NCBI GenBank assembly: GCA_947500445.1
Contig: CANMSB010000002.1
Location: forward strand, 62,001-126,000
From: an uncultured Flavobacteriaceae bacterium
Lineage (GTDB): Bacteria > Bacteroidota > Bacteroidia > Flavobacteriales > Flavobacteriaceae
DNA length: 64,000 nt
Direction of reading: 5' to 3'
Of this stretch, positions 46,630-53,939 are shown piece by piece (within the stretch, counting starts at the first letter, position 1; every line of letters starts with the position of its first letter). Position numbers and translations under genes: made by a program. The notes under the pieces were generated by a model. That model was not told the origin of the DNA, did no database searches, and saw only the letters and a list, made by a program, of their open reading frames with translations.

Positions 46630-47026
46630 ATTGCTGCAGCAAGTACACGAGCAACACCGCAGGAACCAGATAGATGACTATGGTCTGCGCCCCAACATAC
46701 TCCTTGGCCATACGCTGTCCAAAAAAGAGCATTAAAAGGGAGATGCACGACAGTACCGCCCCGTAGAAAGGAATGTCCGAATCGATGCCTATGGAAATCG
46801 TATAAAGTCCTATAGCGCAAAGGATGCCCGAGGCAATTTCCGCAACCAAAACGGTACCCAACAGCAACGGAACCATATTGCCCAGAGGGCTTTTTGCAAA
46901 ATGGCCCGTTAACCAGTTCAGATTTCCCTTCCAGTCGACCACTTTGTCGATACCACTTTGTAGAAAAGTGATGGCAAGAAATACTAACAATAAGAGCTGT
47001 GCAGCGTTCGCGGTCAAGTGTTCCAT
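46628..47026 (-). CDS. DoxX-like small membrane protein
   Basis: A 132-residue integral membrane protein with four predicted helices. The FLQSGIDKVVDWKGN segment after the first helix is characteristic of DoxX-related proteins. The function of this group is not settled. It lies 69 bp downstream of holB on the same strand and ends at a bidirectional terminator. Confidence 0.75.
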   Translation of the reverse strand: MEHLTANAAQLLLLVFLAITFLQSGIDKVVDWKGNLNWLTGHFAKSPLGNMVPLLLGTVLVAEIASGILCAIGLYTISIGIDSDIPFYGAVLSCISLLMLFFGQRMAKEYVGAQTIVIYLVPAVLLVYLLQQ

Positions 47027-47095
47027 AGTGTATCCTTAATTTTATGAATGGTATGTGAGTTGTTCCGATCGTTTCGCACCCAAAACAAGTGGCGC

Positions 47096-48259
47096 TTAGC
47101 GTGGCGACGTTTCCTCCTTTCGATGCAGTAAACGGGTCAGCTTTATGGAAAGATCGGTAAAAATAATTTTTGGATTTCCATTACGTTCCACATGGTAAAT
47201 GGCATCTTCCAGTTCCTTGGAAATCTCCTGAACATTGTTCCCATGTACAAAAGGAGCGAATTTTTTGAGCTGAAAACCGTCGACATGTATTTTCATAAAG
47301 GCCAGTTGTTCCGTATCGTAATTGATCAGCAAGGCCTGCCTGATCACCGTTAAACAGTAATGGAGGAACTTTTTTTGTGTTTCGCGACCGACCGCGGCCA
47401 CTTCCTCGCTCCAAAGAATGAGCTCTTTTACCGCCGATTTGTTCCCTTTTGCCTTAAAAGCGCTTCGAACCCATTGTACGAACCATTTTTCGAATATCAG
47501 ATCTTCCGAATCCTGGTTCATCAGGTCCAAGGCCTTGTTGAAATTTCCGTTGGCCTCATGGGCAATGCGCAACGCCTCGTCCCTGGGAAGCCCTTTAGCA
47601 ACAAGTCCATCCGCAATATTGGCTTCCGCCAATGGCGGAAAACGAAGTATTTGGCAGCGCGAACGAATGGTTTGCAACAGCTGCTCCTCATCCTCCGCCA
47701 ACAATAAAAAAATCGTTTGGTTGGGGGGCTCTTCGATCAATTTTAGCAGTTTGTTCGCCGCGGCGTTGTTCATACGGTCGGCCATCCAAATGAGCATTAC
47801 CTTATAACCGCCCTCGTACGATTTTAGCGATAGCTTTTTAACGATATCCAAGGCCTCGTCCACCCCTATTTGACCTTGTTTTTTTTCGATACCGATATGC
47901 CGGTACCAATCAAAAAGATTTCCATAGGGCTGTTCCGAACAAAATTGCCGCCATTCCTTCATATAATGGTCGCTAACGGCATGGCTCTTTACCTTATCGC
48001 TATTGGCCACCGGAAAGGCGAAATGCATATCGGGATGGGAAAGCGAACCGAATTTTAGGTTACAGGCCTCGTTTCCATGATCGTTTTCACCGTTTTGGTT
48101 GGAGCAGATAATGTATTGCGCATAGGCAATAGCGGTATTCAATAGTCCGCAACCTTCTCCCCCTACAAACAATTGGGCGTGCGGAATCCTTCCGGAATCG
48201 GCACTTTTGGTCAAGTGCTTTTTAATATGTGACAACCCTAAAACATCCTGAAACAGCAT
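47096..48259 (-). CDS. holB: DNA polymerase III subunit delta'
   Basis: Clamp-loader subunit of the replicative polymerase. The 387 residues begin with FQDVLGLSHIKKHL and IPHAQLFVGGEGCG, where the Walker A lysine is missing as usual for the non-ATPase delta'. The middle contains SYEGGYKVMLIWMADRMNNAAANKLLKLIEEPP-type sensor and SRC-like IRSRCQILRFPPL motifs. The C-terminal third is the flavobacterial extension. It is divergent from pgk. Confidence 0.92.
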   Translation of the reverse strand: MLFQDVLGLSHIKKHLTKSADSGRIPHAQLFVGGEGCGLLNTAIAYAQYIICSNQNGENDHGNEACNLKFGSLSHPDMHFAFPVANSDKVKSHAVSDHYMKEWRQFCSEQPYGNLFDWYRHIGIEKKQGQIGVDEALDIVKKLSLKSYEGGYKVMLIWMADRMNNAAANKLLKLIEEPPNQTIFLLLAEDEEQLLQTIRSRCQILRFPPLAEANIADGLVAKGLPRDEALRIAHEANGNFNKALDLMNQDSEDLIFEKWFVQWVRSAFKAKGNKSAVKELILWSEEVAAVGRETQKKFLHYCLTVIRQALLINYDTEQLAFMKIHVDGFQLKKFAPFVHGNNVQEISKELEDAIYHVERNGNPKIIFTDLSIKLTRLLHRKEETSPR

Positions 48260-48414
48260 GTCCCAAAGATAGTTTTTTTGGGAGAACCGTAAATAAAGGA
48301 TACGCTTCTCGGAAAAAATTTGAGGGCAATGGTCAACTCCCTTGCCGACCGTTCGGTTTTTCCAAAATGGTACAAGAATTACCGGGGCAGCTTTCGCCCA
48401 TTCCGAGAAATAAG

Positions 48415-48422
48415 TACATTTG
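48415..48422 (+). promoter_or_regulatory. Candidate -7 box of pgk
   Basis: TACATTTG fits TANNTTTG and ends 24 bp before the pgk start codon, in the short divergent gap between holB and pgk. Confidence 0.55.
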
Positions 48423-48446
48423 CGATTCCTTTAAAACACAACGAAC

Positions 48447-49640
48447 ATGAAAACTTTGGCCGACATTAATTTTGAAAATAAAAAAGCACTCATTCGGGTA
48501 GACTTTAACGTGCCGCTCGATGCGGAATTTAACGTTACCGATGCCAACCGGATCGAGGCAGCAAAACCGACGATCATAAAGGTGTTGGAAGATGGTGGAA
48601 GTGCAATTCTAATGTCCCATTTGGGAAGACCGAAAGGAGCAAAAAAGCCGGAACTTTCGTTGCGCCATATCTGTACCAAGGTCTCCGAGGTATTGGGTGT
48701 ACAGGTACGGTTCGTAGACGACAGCGTCGGCAGTGCCGCCCAAAAGGCGGCTGCGGAACTACAGTCGGGCGAAGTGTTGTTGTTGGAAAACCTAAGGTAC
48801 CATAGCGAAGAAGAGCAGGGCGATACCGATTTTGCCCAGCAACTGTCGGCCTTGGGCGATGTATATGTTAACGACGCCTTTGGAACGGCACACCGTGCGC
48901 ACGCGTCCACAACAGTGGTCGCACAATTTTTTCCGGAGAACAAATGTTTTGGGCATTTGTTGGCAAAGGAGATCGAGGCCATCGATAAGGTCATGCGTAC
49001 CGGGGAAAAACCTGTTCTTGCCATTTTAGGAGGAGCCAAGGTCTCTTCAAAAATTACCATCATAGAAAATATTTTGGACAAGGTCGATCATTTGATCATC
49101 GGCGGTGGAATGACCTATACGTTCGTGAAGGCCCAGGGCGGTTCCGTTGGCGAATCGATCTGTGAGGATGACAAAATGGAATTGGCACTTTCCATTATGG
49201 AACAGGCCAAAGCAAAAAATGTACAGGTACATTTACCGGTAGACGTACTGGCCGCAAACGACTTTAACAATGAAGCCGATACCCAGATCGTTCCGGTCAG
49301 TCAGATACCCGAAGGTTGGCAAGGGCTGGATGCCGGTCCGAATTCCCTGGCCAATTTTAAAACGGTAATCACACAATCGAAAACCATTTTATGGAACGGA
49401 CCGATCGGGGTTTTTGAAATGGAAAACTTTGCAAAGGGTACCATTGCTATCGGAAATTTCGTGGACGAAGCCACTCAGAACGGTGCCTTCTCCCTCGTGG
49501 GCGGTGGCGATTCGGTGGCGGCCGTAAAACAGTTCGGGTTCGAGAACAAAGTAAGTTATGTTTCCACCGGAGGAGGCGCTATGTTAGAGAGTTTGGAAGG
49601 GAAAACCTTGCCGGGGATCGCCGCAATATTGGACGCCTAA
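48447..49640 (+). CDS. pgk: Phosphoglycerate kinase
   Basis: Glycolytic enzyme that makes ATP and 3-phosphoglycerate from 1,3-bisphosphoglycerate. The 397 residues match the usual bacterial length. The N-terminal RVDFNVPLD signature, the SHLGRPKG substrate-binding segment, the central LGGAKVSSKI and the C-terminal nucleotide loop GGGDSVAAV are all intact. A Bacteroidota -7 box lies just upstream. Confidence 0.97.
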   Translation: MKTLADINFENKKALIRVDFNVPLDAEFNVTDANRIEAAKPTIIKVLEDGGSAILMSHLGRPKGAKKPELSLRHICTKVSEVLGVQVRFVDDSVGSAAQKAAAELQSGEVLLLENLRYHSEEEQGDTDFAQQLSALGDVYVNDAFGTAHRAHASTTVVAQFFPENKCFGHLLAKEIEAIDKVMRTGEKPVLAILGGAKVSSKITIIENILDKVDHLIIGGGMTYTFVKAQGGSVGESICEDDKMELALSIMEQAKAKNVQVHLPVDVLAANDFNNEADTQIVPVSQIPEGWQGLDAGPNSLANFKTVITQSKTILWNGPIGVFEMENFAKGTIAIGNFVDEATQNGAFSLVGGGDSVAAVKQFGFENKVSYVSTGGGAMLESLEGKTLPGIAAILDA

Positions 49641-49754
49641 GGACGTTATCCGTTTAAAAGGCAAGGGGATTTGCACACCGCTTTGGTGGTGCCGAATTTT
49701 ATACTCTCAAAAAAAAGTCGGATTTTCGTTGACCCTCCCGTAATTTTTGATAGT

Positions 49755-51449
49755 ATGATGAAGACACAAAAAAGTAACGTATTCCTTGTGGCGGCACTAC
49801 TCCTGTTCGGTCTAATGAGCCGGGCACAGGTACAGGATTCTACGGTGGTCGTTGGAAAGGAGAACGCTAAACGGGATACGGTATCAGTTGCTACACCTGT
49901 AGATTCCCTGGCCATCGGCATCGCCGAGAATGTCGAACAAATGGAGCGGATGGACGAAACTTCGGATCAAGACCTCCCCTTTCCCATTCCGGACGATAAG
50001 GGGCATTATCAATTAAAGGACCACCCCCAAGCAGCCATTTACGATAGTCTTTGGATGAAAGAGCTCTACGATACGAACATGCTCTTTGAGGAAATGTATG
50101 CCGAGGTACTCCAATTGGGGAACGGTCAAATGATCGATGGAAACCCCGTTGCCGTAGCGGAAACCTATGTATACGACCTGCCTACCGATTCCCTTAAGGC
50201 GCGATTGGAACGGCTCAACCAAAAAACCCCGTTCAATGTGGTGTACAACCGGTCTTTGGAGAGCCTCATAAAATCGTTTCTGACACGCAAAAGAGGCTTA
50301 ATGGAGCGGATGTTGACGGTGAGCCAGTTTTATTTTCCCATGTTCGAGGAAGAATTGGATCGCCACGATATCCCGGTTGAAATGAAATATTTGTCCATAG
50401 TAGAGTCCGCATTAAACCCAAAAGCGCGATCACGTGTCGGAGCGACCGGGCTCTGGCAATTTATGTACAGCACCGGAAAACAGTATAAACTAGATGTAAA
50501 CAGCTATGTGGACGAGCGTAGTGACCCCATAAAGGCCACCAAGGCAGCTAGCCGTTATCTATCCCGCCTCTACGAAATTTTCGGGGATTGGGATCTGGCC
50601 CTGGCAGCATACAATTCCGGTCCGGGGAACGTGAACAAGGCCATCCGAAGATCGGGCGGCCAACGGAACTACTGGAACATTCGAAGAAACCTCCCGCGGG
50701 AGACCGCTGGTTATGTTCCCGCTTTTTTGGCTACCATGTACGTATTGGAATATGCCGAGGAGCATGACCTGAAGGGCAGAAAGGCCGAGCGGGCCTATTT
50801 TGAGACCGATACCGTTCATGTAAAAAGCCTGATCACCTTTGATCAAATTTCTAAAATGGTAGGGGTGAGCGTAGCGGAGCTTCAGGTGCTTAACCCGTCC
50901 TACAAACTAAATGTTATTCCATTTGTAGCAGGTAAGGATTATGCACTTCGGCTGCCCAAAAAAGCTATGGGAAAATTTGTTGCCAACGAGGTTCAGATCT
51001 ATGCCCAGGTTAAAAAGGAACTCGATAGTAAGGAAAGCCCCTTGCCCGCGCTGGTAAAACAGGCGGAAAAAGAGCGGGTACGGTATCGGGTGCGAAGTGG
51101 TGACTATTTGGGCAAGATTGCGGAACGCTACGGTGTGCGGGTAAGCCAATTGAAACAATGGAACGGTTTACGGAGCAATAACCTAAGGGTAGGGCAACGG
51201 TTGACCATTTATCCACGAAACCGTGGTGGACGTACAAAAACCGTACAAAAGACCAGTACCGCCGCAGTTACAAAAACGACATTTCCCCCAGGAACCAAAG
51301 TGCATATCGTTCAAAGTGGCGACTCCCTTTGGACCATCTCCAGAAAATATCCTGGGATTTCCGTCGAAAACTTACGAGAATGGAACGGTATTAGTGGTAG
51401 TAACCTTAAACCAGGTACCAAGTTGAAGTTGTGCGCCTGTCCATCGTAA
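49755..51449 (+). CDS. Lytic transglycosylase with LysM domains (MltD-like)
   Basis: Secreted murein hydrolase that cleaves the glycan strand between MurNAc and GlcNAc. The ATG at 49755 gives a 564-residue protein with a signal peptide (MSRAQ end). The SLT domain spans about 180-330: catalytic Glu near 217 in the IVESALNP motif, GLWQFM, and AAYNSGPGNV. A cryptic LysM-like repeat lies at about 358-402 and two clear LysM domains at about 441-489 and 514-558 (VRSGDYLGKIAERYGV and VQSGDSLWTISRKY), which bind peptidoglycan. It sits 13 bp before the DUF4837 gene, suggesting cotranscription. Confidence 0.93.
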   Translation: MMKTQKSNVFLVAALLLFGLMSRAQVQDSTVVVGKENAKRDTVSVATPVDSLAIGIAENVEQMERMDETSDQDLPFPIPDDKGHYQLKDHPQAAIYDSLWMKELYDTNMLFEEMYAEVLQLGNGQMIDGNPVAVAETYVYDLPTDSLKARLERLNQKTPFNVVYNRSLESLIKSFLTRKRGLMERMLTVSQFYFPMFEEELDRHDIPVEMKYLSIVESALNPKARSRVGATGLWQFMYSTGKQYKLDVNSYVDERSDPIKATKAASRYLSRLYEIFGDWDLALAAYNSGPGNVNKAIRRSGGQRNYWNIRRNLPRETAGYVPAFLATMYVLEYAEEHDLKGRKAERAYFETDTVHVKSLITFDQISKMVGVSVAELQVLNPSYKLNVIPFVAGKDYALRLPKKAMGKFVANEVQIYAQVKKELDSKESPLPALVKQAEKERVRYRVRSGDYLGKIAERYGVRVSQLKQWNGLRSNNLRVGQRLTIYPRNRGGRTKTVQKTSTAAVTKTTFPPGTKVHIVQSGDSLWTISRKYPGISVENLREWNGISGSNLKPGTKLKLCACPS

Positions 51450-51462
51450 ATGTATTTCGCTT

Positions 51463-52443
51463 ATGAAAACGACCAAGTTATTCCTTTTTCTTTTCTGCAT
51501 TGTCCTTCTAGGATGTCAAGAAGGAGACCAAAAACGGTACCTTCCCTCTAGTATCGGCCCTATCAACTCCTTGGCGGTAGTCATGGACGATGACCTTTGG
51601 AAAGGGGCCGTCGGCGATAAGGTCAGGGAACATTTTGCGGCACCCGTTTTGGCCCTTACCCTAAACGAACCAAAATTCAGCATCAATCATTTTCCGCCGA
51701 AAACCTTTACCGGTACCACGCGAAGTTCCCGATCCATTTTATACGTCATGAAAGATTCCTTGGACCTGGCGCATATCAAGACCGACCTGTATGCCTCCCC
51801 ACAACGAATAGGGGTCGTGAAGGGAAGGACGGTGCAGGAACTTATAGCCAATATCGATGCCAAGGCGGGAGCAATGATCGAGGCCTTTAAGGGGGTGGAG
51901 ATCAAGGAAAACCAAAAACGGTTTTTAAAGTCGTTGAACAAGGAAGGGGTGCTGGAAAAGAATTTTAAGGTATCGATCGATATCCCATCGGTGTATACCG
52001 TAGGGCGGCAAGAAGACAACTTCGTTTGGTTCGATCGGCAGATCTTAAAGGGTACCGCCAACATTGTTGCCTATACCGTTCCCGGCGACAGGTTCAAAAA
52101 CGATACCACCTTGGTACGCGATATCGTATCGATGCGGGATACCATCGGCAAAAAATTTATTCCCGGTCCCGACAATCCGGGAAAGGTTACCTATATGCGT
52201 ACCGAGCCCGCTTTTGCGCCGCATGTGTTCCATACCGAGATCGGAGGAAGAAAGGCGATCGAAGTAAGGGGTTTGTGGGACGTTAAGAACTATCCTATGG
52301 CGGGGCCTTTTCTAACCTATATTATCGAGGACCCCGAGAAAAACAGGAAAATGGTCATCGAAGGCTTTGTATTTGCGCCAGCGGCCGAAAAACGTGACGA
52401 CATGTTCGAACTGGAGGCCATTCTTAAGACCATAAGGTTCTAG
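51463..52443 (+). CDS. DUF4837 family lipoprotein
   Basis: A 326-residue Bacteroidota lipoprotein of unknown function. The signal MKTTKLFLFLFCIVLLGC has lipobox LLGC at residue 18. The mature protein opens with LPSSIGPINSLAVVMDDDLW, which is typical of the family. It follows the lytic transglycosylase gene by 13 bp, so an envelope or peptidoglycan role is plausible but unproven. A terminator follows. Confidence 0.88.
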   Translation: MKTTKLFLFLFCIVLLGCQEGDQKRYLPSSIGPINSLAVVMDDDLWKGAVGDKVREHFAAPVLALTLNEPKFSINHFPPKTFTGTTRSSRSILYVMKDSLDLAHIKTDLYASPQRIGVVKGRTVQELIANIDAKAGAMIEAFKGVEIKENQKRFLKSLNKEGVLEKNFKVSIDIPSVYTVGRQEDNFVWFDRQILKGTANIVAYTVPGDRFKNDTTLVRDIVSMRDTIGKKFIPGPDNPGKVTYMRTEPAFAPHVFHTEIGGRKAIEVRGLWDVKNYPMAGPFLTYIIEDPEKNRKMVIEGFVFAPAAEKRDDMFELEAILKTIRF

Positions 52444-52455
52444 GGAGCACCTAAA

Positions 52456-52498
52456 TAAAAAAAGCACCGGACGCCATTGAAGTTCCTGTGCTTTTTTG
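52456..52498. terminator. Intrinsic terminator between DUF4837 gene and small membrane protein gene
   Basis: The arms AAAAAAGCAC...GGA and TCC...GTGCTTTTTT pair with one mismatch around an 11-base loop. The A and T flanks allow use in both directions for the two converging genes. Confidence 0.75.
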
Positions 52499-52510
52499 GT
52501 TGCGGGTGAC

Positions 52511-52681
52511 TTAAACGAATAAGAAGCCCGTAGAGAGCCTGAATACGAATGCGTATACGGTAATGGCCCAAAGGAAGATACAAAACCAGGAGAAGGCCTT
52601 GAAATACCGATTTAGCATCAAATAGGTCCAATCCCTGAAAGCTTCCACATAAATTTCTCTTACAAGTAATAGTTTTTTCAT
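52511..52681 (-). CDS. Small 56-residue membrane protein, paralog A
   Basis: A short gene recognised by its close similarity to the gene at 53205-53375. The product begins MKKLLLVREIYVEAFRDW, has one hydrophobic helix of about 25 residues (FSWFCIFLWAITVYAFVFR) and ends TGFLFV. The paralog matches at about half the positions: EIYxEAFR, YFKxFSWFC, YAFVFR and TGxxF. Such conservation with equal length and own terminator supports a real gene. I believe it corresponds to a small flavobacterial family (possibly DUF6747), but this recall is uncertain. Function unknown. Confidence 0.78.
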   Translation of the reverse strand: MKKLLLVREIYVEAFRDWTYLMLNRYFKAFSWFCIFLWAITVYAFVFRLSTGFLFV

Positions 52682-53204
52682 ATAGGGTTCTTTTTAGTTT
52701 GTGGTACAAATATGGTCAGCTGCTTAAAAAAAATGGAATTATTTAGATGAAATGGCCCCTATCCACGATAGGGATGTCCCATATTGTAACGGATCGATGA
52801 ACGGCACATATATCGGCATCAAAAGCTGTATTCCATTACTTACAAGGCCGTATGGCGTTAAAGCCGTTTTAACATTAATTAGTAGGAGGTGCAGTTTTCC
52901 ATAGGAAACGGACACGTGCCATGGGGCAATGAAAAAGGGCTGCAACCGGGAGGGTGTTCCGGTAACGGGGAGAAAGGGCTAATACCATTTCTACTTTAAA
53001 ATTACCCATTAAAAATTGCCCATCTCCGCTTATACTTCAAAATAAAAAACAACCGTAGCTACTGCTATGCTTGATTTTTCCTTTTCGTCTAAGCAAAAAA
53101 ATGACTGCGTTTTATTTGGGTGATTTTAAAGCAAAAATGGTATAAAACCAAAAAAGCACCCTTACAAAGGGTGCCTTTTTCGGTTAGGTTGGTTTTGGTC
53201 GTTC
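52682..53204. other. Intergenic region between the two small membrane protein genes
   Basis: No gene is visible in these 523 bp. Contents are a degenerate copy of the TACCATTTTAA repeat near 52983-53006 and a terminator at 53149-53181. The rest shows nothing I can interpret. Confidence 0.5.
53149..53181 (-). terminator. Intrinsic terminator of small membrane protein paralog B
   Basis: GCACCCT and AGGGTGC arms around a five-base loop (TACAA), with A runs on one side and T runs on the other. On the minus strand it lies 24 bp after the stop codon at 53205. Confidence 0.75.
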
Positions 53205-53375
53205 TTATTCGAAAGCATAGCCGGTCGCCACTCTGAACACAAACGCGTAGAGCATTATGGCAAAGCTGGCGAAGCAAAACCAGGAGAATACCTTGAAATA
53301 GGATTTTACAAGGACACTGCCCAGATTTCTAAAAGCTTCCAGATAAATTTCTTTGATCAGTAGGGTGGTTTTCAT
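53205..53375 (-). CDS. Small 56-residue membrane protein, paralog B
   Basis: Same length and layout as the gene at 52511-52681. The product begins MKTTLLIKEIYLEAFRNL, has a central hydrophobic helix (FSWFCFASFAIMLYAFVFR) and ends TGYAFE. The amphipathic N-terminal half followed by a single membrane segment suggests a small inner-membrane protein. It has its own downstream terminator. The two copies are probably an old tandem duplication with intervening sequence. Confidence 0.78.
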   Translation of the reverse strand: MKTTLLIKEIYLEAFRNLGSVLVKSYFKVFSWFCFASFAIMLYAFVFRVATGYAFE

Positions 53376-53551
53376 GATTTAGGTATTTTGGTTCGATTTG
53401 GGTTTAATTGTATATATAACTGTTAATCTGATCTTTGCGTATTTTCAACGAGTTTCTTTGTTGTGAACGATTAAAAGTTTGTGGTGAAATGGATATCAGG
53501 GTACGTTTGGTGCTTTGGAATCGGCTTTTTATTGGTCACGGAGGTTGGTTG

Positions 53552-53629
53552 AAAAGGGGACCGCTGCGCTAAAGGAGTTAAGACCGCTTCGCTTAAGGAG
53601 GAAGGAGGTTGGATGAGGTTAATCGGGGA
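53552..53629. repeat. Intergenic direct repeat, copy 1
   Basis: Starts AAAAGGGGACCGCTGCGCTA and is about 90% identical to the copy at 53671-53750, period 119 bp. Each copy itself holds two subunits of the pattern GACCGCTKCGCTNAAGGA spaced 23 bp apart (53559 and 53582 here). Confidence 0.8.
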
Positions 53630-53670
53630 AACGGACAAAAAGGGACAACTTTGTCACGCCGCGCATGTTT

Positions 53671-53750
53671 AAAAGGGGACCGCTGCGCTAAAGGATGTAA
53701 GACCGCTTCGCTGAAGGAGGAAAGAGATTGGATGAGGATAATCGGGCAAA
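53671..53750. repeat. Intergenic direct repeat, copy 2
   Basis: Second copy, with subunits at 53678 and 53701 again spaced 23 bp. No start codon, terminal inverted repeat or transposase is linked to it. Confidence 0.8.
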
Positions 53751-53885
53751 GGAACGCTGTTATCAGTTTTTATCTTTAAAACAAGCCGTTTTAACGGCTT
53801 TATGGCGCTTTGGGCAATAACTAGTGGGCGTCTACCGGTAATATGGCCTTAAACGCCGCGCATACGAGTCCGATTTGCGTCCAAA

Positions 53886-53926
53886 TAAAAAAACCGCTAC
53901 TGTATAACAGTAGCGGTTTTCTTTTT
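53886..53926 (-). terminator. Intrinsic terminator of the OmpA-family gene
   Basis: A perfect stem AACCGCTACTG/CAGTAGCGGTT with loop TATAA, flanked by A on the left and T on the right. It lies 14 bp after the stop codon at 53940 on the minus strand. Confidence 0.85.
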
Positions 53927-53939
53927 GGAGCTATGGAAC

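Larger units (their letters stand above)
53376..53939. other. Intergenic region with direct repeats
   Basis: No gene is visible in these 564 bp. It contains two about 79-bp direct repeats (53552-53629 and 53671-53750), a perfect palindrome AAGCCGTT-TT-AACGGCTT (53783-53800), and the terminator of the OmpA-family gene (53886-53926). Confidence 0.6.

Noticed and set aside
52440-52709. 89-codon minus-strand frame over the first miniprotein
   Set aside because: It is the wrong frame. The 56-codon frame at 52511-52681 has a paralog with matching protein sequence, while this one does not.
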